Assembly: GCA_002710685.1 (NCBI GenBank) | Contig: PALD01000035.1 | Coordinates: forward strand, 1 to 64,000 | DNA from: Cytophagaceae bacterium | Lineage (GTDB): Bacteria; Bacteroidota; Bacteroidia; Flavobacteriales; Flavobacteriaceae | DNA: 64,000 nucleotides | Reading direction: 5' to 3' | Part shown: in pieces, positions 51,933 to 60,918 of the stretch | Numbering within the stretch: the stretch's first letter is position 1 | Layout of the letters: every line of letters begins with the position of its first letter | Made by a program: the position numbers and the translations under genes | The notes under the pieces: generated by a model | Told to the model about the DNA's origin: nothing | Databases searched by the model: none | The model's input: the letters and a program-made list of their open reading frames with translations, nothing else

Positions 51933-51955
51933 AAGCCAGACGGATCGCCTGGCTT
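51933..51955. terminator. Hairpin between LpxR-like and YugP-like genes
   Basis: AAGCCAG (51933-51939) and CTGGCTT (51949-51955) form a hairpin just after the LpxR-like gene. The flanks are A-rich and T-containing, so it probably acts on both convergent transcripts. Confidence 0.7.
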
Positions 51956-51977
51956 ATATACTTTATTCAATATCTAC

Positions 51978-52685
51978 TTACCTCCTACTTCCCAAGATCT
52001 GCAATGCAAAATATAGTAAGGTAGCTAATGAACCCAAGGCTGCAACCACATAGGTTCTTGCCGCCCATTTCAGGGCATCTTTCGCTCCGTCATGTTCCTG
52101 CTGGGTCAACATGCGCGAACTCTCCAGCCAGGCCAGTGCGCGGTTGCTCGCATCATATTCCACCGGAAGGGTGATAAAAGCAAACAACGTACCCATGGCA
52201 TATAAGCACAGGCCTATAATCGAAACTATCATCCCAAAACCGGTCATCGCCATCAATATGATACCCCCCATGATCACAAACATGGACATGCGCGATGCCA
52301 CGCTCACCACGGGAACCAATTTAGAACGCATGGTCAGCCAGGAATAGGCCTTGGCATGTTGCACGGCATGGCCACACTCGTGCGCTGCGACTGCCGCTGC
52401 GGCCGCATTGCGCTGGTGGTAGACGCCCTCGCTGAGGTTTACGGTCTTTTTTTGCGGGTTGTAATGATCGGTGAGCTGGCCAGCCACTGAAATCACCTTC
52501 ACATCATTGATCCCGTTATCATGCAGCATCTTCTCGGCAATCTCTGCGCCGCTCATGCCGTTTTGTAAATGCATTTTTGAGTAGTGCTTAAACTTGCTCT
52601 TAAGCTTGTTGCTCACGGCCCAACTGATCAAGGCAATCAGGCCCACAAGGATGTAATATCCCATATATCCTCCTCCTAACATCAT
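51978..52685 (-). CDS. YugP-family membrane zinc metallopeptidase
   Basis: This 235-residue protein has the zinc motif HECGH in AAHECGHAVQHA, and hydrophobic helices at the N-terminus (GYYILVGLIALISWAV) and middle. YugP proteins are predicted membrane-embedded neutral peptidases. The substrate is unknown. REP-like repeats lie upstream (52851-53109). Confidence 0.92.
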   Translation of the reverse strand: MMLGGGYMGYYILVGLIALISWAVSNKLKSKFKHYSKMHLQNGMSGAEIAEKMLHDNGINDVKVISVAGQLTDHYNPQKKTVNLSEGVYHQRNAAAAAVAAHECGHAVQHAKAYSWLTMRSKLVPVVSVASRMSMFVIMGGIILMAMTGFGMIVSIIGLCLYAMGTLFAFITLPVEYDASNRALAWLESSRMLTQQEHDGAKDALKWAARTYVVAALGSLATLLYFALQILGSRR

Positions 52686-52850
52686 AATTATGTTCTTTTG
52701 AGTTTAAAGTTACGACAGATAAAAATCAAAAAGCAAGCCGAAAATCACTTCTGCCGTTTTGACGTTATTTTTTCGGCTTTCGCCAAAACCACTCCTGCGT
52801 CATTCTGGGCCTATAGATATCGTGACTCATCAGAAATCCTGCTCTAGTGA

Positions 52851-53109
52851 GACCCTGAATCAAGTTCAGGGTGACGCTAATTTTCGTCATTCCTTGCTTG
52901 ACAAGGAATCTCATAATGCTTTTTCAATTTCTGGATAGATTTGCCAAAGACAGTCAGGTAAGTTCAGGATGGGGCTCATTCCCGTCATTCCATCCCGATA
53001 GTTATCGGGCATGACCCTGAATCAAGTTCAGGGTGACGCTAATCTTCGTCATTCCTTGCTTGACAAGGAATCTCCTAATACTTTTTCAATTTCTGGATAG
53101 ATTCGCCAA
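52851..53109. repeat. Two 97 bp REP-like repeat copies
   Basis: Copy 1 (52851-52948) and copy 2 (53013-53109) are near-identical direct repeats with a 162 bp period. Each has the palindrome ACCCTGAA-TCAAG-TTCAGGGT and a second TTCCTTGCTTGACAAGGAA-type stem. Between them a third palindrome, CCCGATA-GT-TATCGGG, occurs. The same palindromic modules appear as an in-frame insertion in the neighbouring leuS gene (54580-54648). No gene lies in the interval. Confidence 0.85.
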
Positions 53110-53128
53110 TGGCGGACACTCGAAGTGA

Positions 53129-53167
53129 CAAAAAAAGCTCCTTCCCAACTAGGAAAAGAGCTTTTTT
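53129..53167. terminator. Terminator downstream of leuS
   Basis: AAAAAAGCTC (53131-53140) pairs with GAGCTTTTTT (53158-53167) around an inner CTTCC/GGAAA region. It follows the leuS stop on the minus strand by ~20 bp and has T runs on both strands. Confidence 0.85.
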
Positions 53168-53188
53168 AAAATTATACCCTAAGTGGGT

Positions 53189-56100
53189 TTACCCCACAAT
53201 ATTCACGATTTTGCCCGGTACAACAATCACCTTTTTAGGGGTGCGCCCTTCAAGATATTGTTGTGTTTTCTCATCAGCGAGGACGGCCTTTTCTATTTCG
53301 TCTTTAGACAGATCAAGCGGAAGCTCCATTTTAAAACGCATCTTTCCGTTAAAGGAAATAGGATATTCCTTGCTGCTCTCTACCAAATATTTGCCATCAA
53401 AAACTGGGAAAGGCGCCGTAGCAACAGACTCGTAATTACCCAATAATGACCAAAGCTCCTCAGCGATATGTGGCGCATAAGGCGAGATCAAAACAGCAAG
53501 CGGTTCTAGCACTTCGCGGCTATTGCACTTTTGGGCGGTGAGTTCGTTAACCGCGATCATAAACGTAGAAACCGAGGTATTAAAACTAAAGTTCTCGATA
53601 TCTTCCTCAACCTTTTTAATGGTCTTATGCAGCGTTTTCATGCTGTCTTTTGAGGCTGGAGTTTCGCTTACGCTGAAAACTTCTCCCTCATGGTACAGCT
53701 TCCATAGTTTTTTAAGGAAAGAATGCACACCGGTAATACCAGCGGTGTTCCAAGGTTTTGCCTGCTCTAGCGGCCCCAGGAACATCTCATACATTCTCAA
53801 TGTATCTGCACCATAGTCTTCACAAATGTCATCTGGATTAACGACATTATATTTAGACTTTGACATTTTTTCTACTTCGCGAGAAACCTTTACTCGACAG
53901 TTTTCAACTAAAGAATTCGGATAGATAATATTTAAAGAATCATCAACAAAAATAGAACTCTTAAGCTCCTTTCGCCAATTCCTAAACTTAAACAAATCAA
54001 GAAAGTTCGATGAATTCACAAAGCTGACATCGACATGAAATCCTCTTCCTCTAGAAAGAACTTTAATACCCAAATTTTTAATCCCTAAATCCTTTTCAAT
54101 TTGTTTCGAATACCATCTTTCAAGTTCTTCTATCTTCTTTTTCAAATCTTCCGTGAAATTATCATCTGTATATTTTGGAAGAAGATCACTAGATAAAAAT
54201 AGTGGTAACATAGATATATAATCGGATACTTTTGCCGCCTCATCCCAACTAACCTGAGAGTCATCATATTCAACGAAAACTTGGTGAGCAAAAGCACTAT
54301 CCCCCAGAATCATCCCCTGATTGATAAGCTTTTTAAATGGTTCGTCAACAGGTGCGAGTCCGCGGTCTTTTAAGAATTTAACCCAGAAACGGCTGTACAA
54401 TAAGTGACCGGTAGCATGCTCGCTTCCACCGATGTATAGATCCACATTCTGCCAGTAGTCTAGCGCTTCTTCTGATGCAAAAACTTCATCACGTTGTGCA
54501 TCTTCCATATATCTAAAGAAATACCAACTGCTTCCTGCCCACCCTGGCATGGTGTTTAACTCTAATGGGTAGACACCCTCATGAGATTCCGAGTCAAGCT
54601 CGGAATGACGTTGCGTTTCGTCATGCTGAACTTGATTCAGCATCTTATTAGGTACAACTTTATTCTGCTTTGTATCCCACGCCCAAACGTCAGCACGGCC
54701 CAAGGGCGGCTCACCTTCTTCGGTAGGTAAATATTTTTCAACTTCTGGCAAGTGCAACGGCAAATGCTCTAGCGCAATCATCTGCGGCATGCCATCCACA
54801 TAATACACCGGGAACGGCTCGCCCCAATAGCGCTGGCGGCTAAATACCGCATCACGCAGCCGGTAGTTGATCTTTCCTTTTCCATAGCCTTGCTTTTCAA
54901 GCTCAGCGATAACACGGGTCATGGCTTCCGCGTAAGCGAGACCATTTAAAAAATCAGAATCAGTAAGTTTTGTAGCATCTTTTGCTGCATACGCCTCCTC
55001 TGAAATATCAACATCTGCAAAAATGTTCTTTATGGGAATATTGAAATGCTTGGCAAAATCATAATCACGCTGGTCGCCACAAGGTACCGCCATCACCGCG
55101 CCCGTACCATAACCGGCCAGCACATAATCACCTATCCAGATGGGGATGGGCTCTTTAGTGAATGGATGCTCTGCATACGCGCCGGTAAACGCTCCGCTTA
55201 TGGTCTTAACGTCTGCCATACGCTCGCGTTCGCTGCGTTTAGACGTCGCATCGACATACGCGTCGATCTCTGCTTTTTGCTCTGGCGTGGTGATCTTTGC
55301 CACCAACTCATGCTCTGGTGCTAGCGTCATGAACGTTACTCCAAAAATGGTGTCCGGACGCGTGGTGAACACTTCGATATAATCCCCACCTAAATCCTCC
55401 CCTAAGGGGAGGACCTCACGCTCCTCTAATGCTTTTTCAATATTATTTAGAACTTCTTCTACATCCCCAGTGATATCTTCATTTCTAAACCTAAGAACTT
55501 GGTAACCCAAATCATTTAGAATAGCAGTACGAGCTTCATCTGCCTCAACTTGTTGATCATGAATAGGACCATCAACTTCAACTACTAACTTCTTTGATAG
55601 ACATACAAAATCAACTGTAAAATCATCAATCAAGTGCTGTCTTCTAAACTTATATCCTAGACTCTTTCCTCGTAATTCTTGCCAAAGAATATCTTCTTCC
55701 GCTGTTGGAGCTTTTCTCATTTCCTTTGCTCTTTCAATAAGCAAATGAGAATTATTACCACCCGTTAAATATCCAGGGCGATTTCCTTCCCCTTTGGGGA
55801 AGGTTAGGATGGGGAACTTCACCGAGGCTCCTTTACTCCTCCCTATCCAATTCGTTTGTGAATCCTTAAGTGGCTGCGGCCAGTCTATCGTATCAAGACC
55901 ATCAAGCAAACGCTGTGCATAAGCCGTGATGCGCATGCTCCACTGCGTCATTTTCTTGCGCACCACCGGATGCCCACCACGTTCAGAAACTCCGTTTACG
56001 ATCTCATCATTGGCAAGCACGGTTCCCAGTGCAGGACACCAGTTTACCTCAGTTTCTGCGAGGTAGGTCAATCTATATTTTAGGAGAATTTCTTGTTTTT

Positions 56101-56683
56101 CTTTATCAGAAAAGGCATTCCACGCTTCCGCGGAAAAGATTTCTATATCATCATCGCAAGCCGCGTTTACGGTTACGTTTCCTTCTTTTTCAAAAATGGC
56201 AACAAGCGTATCAATACTTTCAGCCTTGTCGCTGGTGTGGTTGTACCAACTCTCAAACAACTGAATGAAAATCCACTGCGTCCATTTATAATACTCAGGA
56301 TTAGAAGTGCGCACCTCACGGCTCCAGTCAAACGAAAAGCCTATTTTATCCAGCTGCTCTCGGTAACGTGCAATGTTTGTTTCGGTAGTGACCGCAGGGT
56401 GTTGCCCCGTCTGTATCGCATATTGTTCCGCCGGAAGGCCAAAAGAATCATACCCCTGTGGATGTAGCACATTAAACCCTTTGTGACGCTTGTAGCGCGC
56501 GTAGATATCACTGGCAATATACCCCAGTGGGTGCCCCACGTGCAGCCCGGCCCCAGATGGATACGGAAACATATCCAGCACATAGTATTTAGGCTTTGTG
56601 CTGTGGTTATCTGCTTTAAACGTTTGATTTTTTGCCCAGTATTCCTGCCATTTCTTTTCGATAGCATTAAAGTCGTACATCAT
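53189..56683 (-). CDS. leuS: Leucyl-tRNA synthetase with three inserted segments
   Basis: This 1164-codon class I synthetase charges tRNA-Leu; family length in Bacteroidota is usually about 930-950. The HIGH-type motif is PSGAGLHVGHPLGY and KMSKS is EKMSKSKYNVVNPD. The frame is intact. Three foreign segments are visible. Residues ~290-433 are a DUF559 endonuclease-like domain flanked by inverted repeats (55384-55815), in place of the start of the editing domain. Residues ~679-701 are a REP-derived peptide (54580-54648). Residues ~795-884 are a long divergent AT-rich stretch (54040-54300) in the catalytic-domain insertion. Since leuS is essential, all are presumably tolerated or spliced around structurally. 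Confidence 0.93.
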   Translation of the reverse strand: MMYDFNAIEKKWQEYWAKNQTFKADNHSTKPKYYVLDMFPYPSGAGLHVGHPLGYIASDIYARYKRHKGFNVLHPQGYDSFGLPAEQYAIQTGQHPAVTTETNIARYREQLDKIGFSFDWSREVRTSNPEYYKWTQWIFIQLFESWYNHTSDKAESIDTLVAIFEKEGNVTVNAACDDDIEIFSAEAWNAFSDKEKQEILLKYRLTYLAETEVNWCPALGTVLANDEIVNGVSERGGHPVVRKKMTQWSMRITAYAQRLLDGLDTIDWPQPLKDSQTNWIGRSKGASVKFPILTFPKGEGNRPGYLTGGNNSHLLIERAKEMRKAPTAEEDILWQELRGKSLGYKFRRQHLIDDFTVDFVCLSKKLVVEVDGPIHDQQVEADEARTAILNDLGYQVLRFRNEDITGDVEEVLNNIEKALEEREVLPLGEDLGGDYIEVFTTRPDTIFGVTFMTLAPEHELVAKITTPEQKAEIDAYVDATSKRSERERMADVKTISGAFTGAYAEHPFTKEPIPIWIGDYVLAGYGTGAVMAVPCGDQRDYDFAKHFNIPIKNIFADVDISEEAYAAKDATKLTDSDFLNGLAYAEAMTRVIAELEKQGYGKGKINYRLRDAVFSRQRYWGEPFPVYYVDGMPQMIALEHLPLHLPEVEKYLPTEEGEPPLGRADVWAWDTKQNKVVPNKMLNQVQHDETQRHSELDSESHEGVYPLELNTMPGWAGSSWYFFRYMEDAQRDEVFASEEALDYWQNVDLYIGGSEHATGHLLYSRFWVKFLKDRGLAPVDEPFKKLINQGMILGDSAFAHQVFVEYDDSQVSWDEAAKVSDYISMLPLFLSSDLLPKYTDDNFTEDLKKKIEELERWYSKQIEKDLGIKNLGIKVLSRGRGFHVDVSFVNSSNFLDLFKFRNWRKELKSSIFVDDSLNIIYPNSLVENCRVKVSREVEKMSKSKYNVVNPDDICEDYGADTLRMYEMFLGPLEQAKPWNTAGITGVHSFLKKLWKLYHEGEVFSVSETPASKDSMKTLHKTIKKVEEDIENFSFNTSVSTFMIAVNELTAQKCNSREVLEPLAVLISPYAPHIAEELWSLLGNYESVATAPFPVFDGKYLVESSKEYPISFNGKMRFKMELPLDLSKDEIEKAVLADEKTQQYLEGRTPKKVIVVPGKIVNIVG
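54040..54300 (-). other. Divergent AT-rich segment of leuS
   Basis: Between the motif QGMILGDSAF and HVDVSFVN the frame encodes ~87 residues where family members have ~30, with sequence such as DEAAKVSDYISMLPLFLSSD. The DNA is clearly AT-richer than the surrounding gene up to about 53880. It could be an expanded loop or a recombined piece; no flanking repeats are seen. Confidence 0.55.
54580..54648 (-). repeat. REP-like element inserted in frame in leuS
   Basis: Two palindromes, ATGCTGAA-TCAAG-TTCAGCAT and ATTCCGAG-CTTGA-CTCGGAAT, are joined by a short GACGAAACGCAACGTC link. They add about 23 codons (MLNQVQHDETQRHSELDSES). Both modules are of the type found at 52851-53109. The insertion keeps the frame. 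Confidence 0.85.
55384..55815 (-). mobile_element. TIR-flanked DUF559 domain inserted in frame in leuS
   Basis: The ends TCCCCACCTAAATCCTCC (right to left at 55384 onward) and TCCCCATCCTAACCTTCC (complement at 55815 inward) are imperfect inverted repeats. Each runs into a CCTCCCCTAAGGGGAGG-type palindrome. The enclosed ~144 codons encode a Vsr-like DUF559 domain with RRQHLIDDFTVDFVCLSKKL and VVEVDGPIH. This reads as a compact mobile element that carries an endonuclease and inserts without breaking the host frame. Confidence 0.8.
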
Positions 56684-57430
56684 CCTGTGATTTGCGTGCT
56701 TGCAGACCTCACAGGTTTTGAAAACCCGTGGGGACTATATTCAATTTAAAGCGGCAAATTTACGATTAATAGATGATGTTGAAAGACTTTTAAAAAACCC
56801 ATTCTCCTTGTGAATTATTAATATGCTCCATTTGCATGGGGTCTTTAATATCCACCACATAGGTTTTTGCCCAGTGATCACCCGCCCGTTGATGCTTTGA
56901 AGACTGGGTGATTATGATGATTCCCACAATGCCATAAAAAGAAAAATCAGCCAGATCTGCGATTCTTCTCTTTAAACATTGAGAAAATGAAGGCGGTCTA
57001 CCAGAAAGACTGTACACCTTAAGGTTAAAAAGCTGATGCCCCAAGGTAGCGCCAAACTTGAATTCCATATATGGAAGAAGAAAAACCAAAATGCCACGAC
57101 CGCAAGTACCAGGAAAATAACCAGGACAGGATTCTGATTAAAAAGGCCGCTGAACACAAGGAACAACACCGCGATTATCATAAAAAACAGAATCCTGTCC
57201 ACTATCGTGGCGCCTATGCGTTTCCCTAAGTTATCTTTTGTGTAGATATCTTCACGGGTGATTTTATCGTGTCAATATCTTAAAAATTTTGACTTAAAAC
57301 CAAAATTTTTTCTCCCTGAACATTACATGGTCAAATGGGTATATCTCCTTGTGAAGATTGTAACTTTCACATGAATTTGGGATTTTTAGCATGATTAACG
57401 CTTACATTAACCTCCCAACTTAAAAAAACC
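56684..57430. other. Intergenic region carrying the decayed RDD gene
   Basis: Apart from the RDD remnant at 56790-57280, this stretch holds no intact coding frame. The 110 bp directly before leuS carry no consensus promoter that I can see. Confidence 0.4.
56790..57280 (-). pseudogene. Frameshifted RDD-family membrane protein
   Basis: A first frame (57202-56972) encodes GKRIGATIVDRILFF-like N-terminal RDD sequence and two helices. A second frame (to 56790) continues with GATLGHQLFNLKVYSLSGRP and RRIADLADFSFYGIVGIIII. The shift lies in a run of T/TTC near 57070. No ATG starts the gene; the open frame begins just after a stop near 57266. RDD proteins are small membrane proteins of unclear function. 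Confidence 0.8.
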
Positions 57431-57832
57431 ATGAAAATGTTGACATTAGAAAAAGCTGAAAAAATAATTACCACTGCCAAGAAAAAAGCCGCGGAAATCG
57501 ACACAAAGATGAATATCGCCGTGGTTGACGCCGGGGCAAACCTCGTGGCATTTGCCCGTATGGACGGAGCCTGGCTAGGATCGGTCGACATTGCGGTTAA
57601 AAAGGCAAGAACCGCCCGATTCTTTGATATGAACTCTGGTGATATAGGTAGCCTATCGCAACCTGGCGGTTCCCTATACAATATTGAACATTCAAACGGC
57701 GGGTTAATCTCATTTCCTGGTGGCATCCCCTTAAAAGATGACGAAGGAAAAATCATAGGTGCCGTTGGCGTGAGTGGCAGTACGGTAGAGAATGACCATA
57801 CCGTGGCCTCGGCCGGTGCAGGGGTTATTTAA
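57431..57832 (+). CDS. GlcG/HbpS-family heme-binding protein
   Basis: This 133-residue protein has the conserved core [20 protein letters not shown] and the late [19 protein letters not shown] of the GlcG/HbpS family, which binds heme or small ligands. It has no signal peptide. A hairpin terminator follows at 57856-57882. The exact role is unknown. Confidence 0.9.
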   Translation: MKMLTLEKAEKIITTAKKKAAEIDTKMNIAVVDAGANLVAFARMDGAWLGSVDIAVKKARTARFFDMNSGDIGSLSQPGGSLYNIEHSNGGLISFPGGIPLKDDEGKIIGAVGVSGSTVENDHTVASAGAGVI

Positions 57833-57855
57833 ACCGCGACCTACAAGATTAAAAT

Positions 57856-57911
57856 AAAGGATGCATCACCGCGTCCTTTTTTATATTATTCTGGCTTAAA
57901 GCCAAAAAAAA
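57856..57911. terminator. Terminator hairpin and GGCTTAAAGCC palindrome after the GlcG gene
   Basis: AAAGGATGC-ATCACC-GCGTCCTTT with a T run (57856-57882) is an intrinsic terminator. The next palindrome CTGGCTTAAAGCCA (57892-57905) with a run of A belongs to the dispersed family noted at 3262-3286. Confidence 0.75.
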
Positions 57912-58072
57912 ACCTACAACCTTCAGGAAGACTCCACGGGGTTTTGATGGCCGGCAAGATGGGCAAATAAAGTTGACCGGTATTTTTTCCGCGGAAGCGA
58001 AATACAAAAACCACAGGAACAACGTTCAAAGAATGCCAACTTTATTACTTTTACACAAATTTTTCCCAGCCT

Positions 58073-58951
58073 ATGGCAACATCGTATGATACGTTTCAGC
58101 GCCGCCGCCTGCTATCTTCTTATTTTAGCGTGGTCATAAGCATTGCGCTCGTACTTTTCCTGCTGGGGGTCCTGGGGCTTCTTGTGCTCAACACCAAGAA
58201 GGTTGCCGACCATTTTAAGGAGCAGATCGCGCTTACCATTTACCTAAAGGATTCTGCCAAGGAGGTTGAGGTCAACCAGTTGCAAAAAAGCCTGTCACTG
58301 GCCGAATACACAAAAAGTACGGATTATGTCTCAAAAGAAGCCGCTGCCGAACAGCACAGTAAGGAGATAGGTGAGGATTTTATGGATTTTTTGGGCTACA
58401 ACCCGTTGCAGAACAGTATTGATGTGCACCTCAAGGCAGCTTATGTGAGTGCCGCACAGGTTGAGGAAATCTCCGATGACATCATGAGCAAGGGCTTTGT
58501 TGAAGAAGTGACCTATGACCAGCCATTGATTTCATTGCTTAACGATAACATTAAAAAAATCAGTTTGTGGATCTTGATCATCAGCGGGGTATTTACCTTT
58601 ATTGCCGTGTTGTTGATCAACAGCTCCATCAGGCTATCGGTTTATTCAAAGCGCTTTACCATCAAGACCATGCAAATGGTGGGGGCAACAAAGGGTTTTA
58701 TACGCCGCCCATTTATATGGAAAAGCGTACGGCTGGGGATGCTGGGCGCAATCATTGCCCTTGCGGGAATGGCCGGCGTGCTGTATTACCTGGATAAATC
58801 CTTCCCAGAACTGGGGCTCGTGAACGACTGGCAATTACTTGCCGCATTGTTTTTGGGCGTATTTTTACTGGGTATGGTCATCAGTTGGTTAAGTACCTTC
58901 TTTGCCACGCAGCGTTTCTTGAATTTAAGAACGGACGAATTGTATTATTAA
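58073..58951 (+). CDS. ftsX: Cell-division permease-like protein FtsX
   Basis: This 292-residue protein has the FtsX layout: an N-terminal helix (residues ~20-40), a periplasmic domain of ~120 residues (VNQLQKSLSLAEYTKSTDYV, EAAAEQHSKE) and three C-terminal helices. With FtsE it would regulate peptidoglycan hydrolases at the division site; ftsE is not in the window. The operon continues with a DUF3098 gene, uppP and truB. Confidence 0.93.
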   Translation: MATSYDTFQRRRLLSSYFSVVISIALVLFLLGVLGLLVLNTKKVADHFKEQIALTIYLKDSAKEVEVNQLQKSLSLAEYTKSTDYVSKEAAAEQHSKEIGEDFMDFLGYNPLQNSIDVHLKAAYVSAAQVEEISDDIMSKGFVEEVTYDQPLISLLNDNIKKISLWILIISGVFTFIAVLLINSSIRLSVYSKRFTIKTMQMVGATKGFIRRPFIWKSVRLGMLGAIIALAGMAGVLYYLDKSFPELGLVNDWQLLAALFLGVFLLGMVISWLSTFFATQRFLNLRTDELYY

Positions 58952-59036
58952 GATTAGATTTGAGTGATGAGAATTGATAAGTTAGGCAAAACGCAAACCA
59001 CTCAATACGCACTACTTAACACTTAGGACTACCAAA

Positions 59037-59312
59037 ATGGGAGAAAAGAAAAGAAAACAGCAATATGAACTGCACCGCAGCACGTTTATCTTTGGGAAAA
59101 AAAATTATAAGTTCATGCTCATAGGGCTGGGCGTCATCGCCCTAGGGTTTATATTGATGTCTGGCGGCGGCAGTGACGACCCTGCTGTTTTTAACGAGGC
59201 AATCTACAGCTGGAGGCGCATTCGCCTGGCTCCCGCCCTCGTGCTTATCGGTTTTGGGATTGAAGTCTATGCCATCCTGTTGAATCCAGGAGAAAAACAG
59301 GACGAGAACTAA
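59037..59312 (+). CDS. DUF3098 membrane protein
   Basis: This 91-residue protein has two helices (YKFMLIGLGVIALGFILMSG and the one starting RLAPALVLIGFGIEVYAILL). It fits DUF3098, which in Flavobacteriia lies between ftsX and uppP. The uppP start overlaps its stop by one base (TAATG). The role is unknown, presumably envelope-related. Confidence 0.88.
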   Translation: MGEKKRKQQYELHRSTFIFGKKNYKFMLIGLGVIALGFILMSGGGSDDPAVFNEAIYSWRRIRLAPALVLIGFGIEVYAILLNPGEKQDEN

Positions 59313-60109
59313 TGGACACCCTTGACGCGATTATCCTGGGCATCATCCAGGGCCTTACAGAATTTCTCCCGGTTTCTTCAAGCGGGCACCTGGAGCTGGG
59401 AAAAGCCATCCTGGGCGACGACATGGTGGCTGAAGATAGCCTATTGTTTACCGTGATCCTGCATTTTGCAACAGCATTGAGCACCATCGTCATTTTTAGA
59501 AAAGACATCATCGAGATCCTCAGCGGACTCTTGAAATTCAAATGGAACGAAGAAACCCAGTTTGTTGCAAAAATCGTGGTATCCATGGTTCCGGCGGCCA
59601 TTATTGGGGTCCTGTTTGAAGAAGAACTTGAGGCACTTTTTGGCGGTAGTGTACTTTTTGTAGGTTTCATGCTTGTCATCACGGCACTTTTATTGTGGCT
59701 GGCAGACAAGGCAAAAGACACCGGCAAACCGGTTTCCTTCCGCAATGCTTTTACCATAGGCGTGGCCCAGGCCATTGCCATGCTACCAGGGATTTCGCGA
59801 AGCGGTTCTACAATTTCCACCTCTGTATTGCTGGGCAATGACAAGGCTAAGGCCGCACGTTTTTCATTCTTGATGGTCGTTCCGTTGATCTTTGGCAAGA
59901 TTGCAAAGGATATCCTTGGTGGCGATATCACTGCCGAAAACACAGACATCACCGCACTGAGCATCGGGTTTGTGGCGGCGTTTATCAGCGGGCTCTTTGC
60001 CTGTACCTGGATGATCAAACTGGTAAAGAAGAGTAAATTGTCCTACTTTGCCATCTACTGCCTGGTAGTGGGTGTTATAGCCATCGGGTTTGGATATTTT
60101 TATAGCTAA
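59312..60109 (+). CDS. uppP: Undecaprenyl-diphosphatase
   Basis: This 265-residue membrane enzyme (BacA type) recycles undecaprenyl diphosphate to the monophosphate carrier for peptidoglycan and other envelope glycans. It has the motif EFLPVSSSGHLELG near the N-terminus and MLPGISRSGSTI near residue 155. Eight helices are expected. It is in the ftsX operon. Confidence 0.95.
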   Translation: MDTLDAIILGIIQGLTEFLPVSSSGHLELGKAILGDDMVAEDSLLFTVILHFATALSTIVIFRKDIIEILSGLLKFKWNEETQFVAKIVVSMVPAAIIGVLFEEELEALFGGSVLFVGFMLVITALLLWLADKAKDTGKPVSFRNAFTIGVAQAIAMLPGISRSGSTISTSVLLGNDKAKAARFSFLMVVPLIFGKIAKDILGGDITAENTDITALSIGFVAAFISGLFACTWMIKLVKKSKLSYFAIYCLVVGVIAIGFGYFYS

Positions 60110-60130
60110 AGCAAAAATTACCCGTGCTTC

Positions 60131-60841
60131 ATGATTATAGATTTCTCAGAAGAAGCCTTTAAAGAAGGCCAGGTCCTGCTTTTTGACAAGCCCCTGGAGT
60201 GGACCTCCTTTCAGCTGGTGAACAAAGTGCGCTGGCTCATACGCAAAAACTGCTGCATCAAGAAGATTAAGGTGGGCCACGCCGGTACACTCGACCCACT
60301 GGCCACCGGCCTGCTCATCATTTGCACAGGCAAGTTCACAAAGCGCATCGAGGAGTTTCAGGCGCAGGAAAAAGAATACACCGGCACCATAACCCTGGGC
60401 GCCACTACCCCATCTTATGACCTGGAGACGGCTATTGACCAGACCTTCCCGCTAGATGGGATTACCAAGGAAGACCTTTTGGCCACAGCCAAGACCTTTG
60501 TGGGTGAAATCAATCAATATCCCCCGGTATTTTCTGCGGTCAAAAAAGATGGCAAAAGGCTGTACGAATATGCCCGCCAGGGCAAGGAGGTAAAAATCAA
60601 TAGCCGAAAAATCACTATTCATGACCTTGAACTCACCAGGATAGAACTGCCCGAGGTTGACTTTTGCGTAAGCTGCAGCAAGGGCACGTACATACGCTCG
60701 CTGGCACATGATTTTGGCAAGGCAGTGGACAATGGCGGGCACCTCACGGCATTGAGAAGGACAAAAATAGGCCCCTTTGACGTACAGGGTGCGTTGACGA
60801 TTGAAGAATTTGAGCAAAAAATCACGGCCTTTCATCAATAA
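60131..60841 (+). CDS. truB: tRNA pseudouridine-55 synthase
   Basis: This 236-residue enzyme makes pseudouridine 55 in the T-loop of tRNA. It has the catalytic Asp in HAGTLDPLATGLLIICTGKF and SKGTYIRSLAHDFGKAVDNG. It is the last gene of the ftsX-uppP operon, 21 bp after uppP. Confidence 0.95.
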   Translation: MIIDFSEEAFKEGQVLLFDKPLEWTSFQLVNKVRWLIRKNCCIKKIKVGHAGTLDPLATGLLIICTGKFTKRIEEFQAQEKEYTGTITLGATTPSYDLETAIDQTFPLDGITKEDLLATAKTFVGEINQYPPVFSAVKKDGKRLYEYARQGKEVKINSRKITIHDLELTRIELPEVDFCVSCSKGTYIRSLAHDFGKAVDNGGHLTALRRTKIGPFDVQGALTIEEFEQKITAFHQ

Positions 60842-60918
60842 TTTAACCTTCCCTTAAGCCCATAACGGGCATAAAATACGTTGGTTTAAGGAAGTTTAGT
60901 ATTTTTATCACGACCATA

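Noticed and set aside
55384-55815. Intein in leuS
   Set aside because: No N-terminal Cys/Ser with block A or C-terminal HN motif is visible at the borders; the inverted repeats and the DUF559 domain point to another kind of element.
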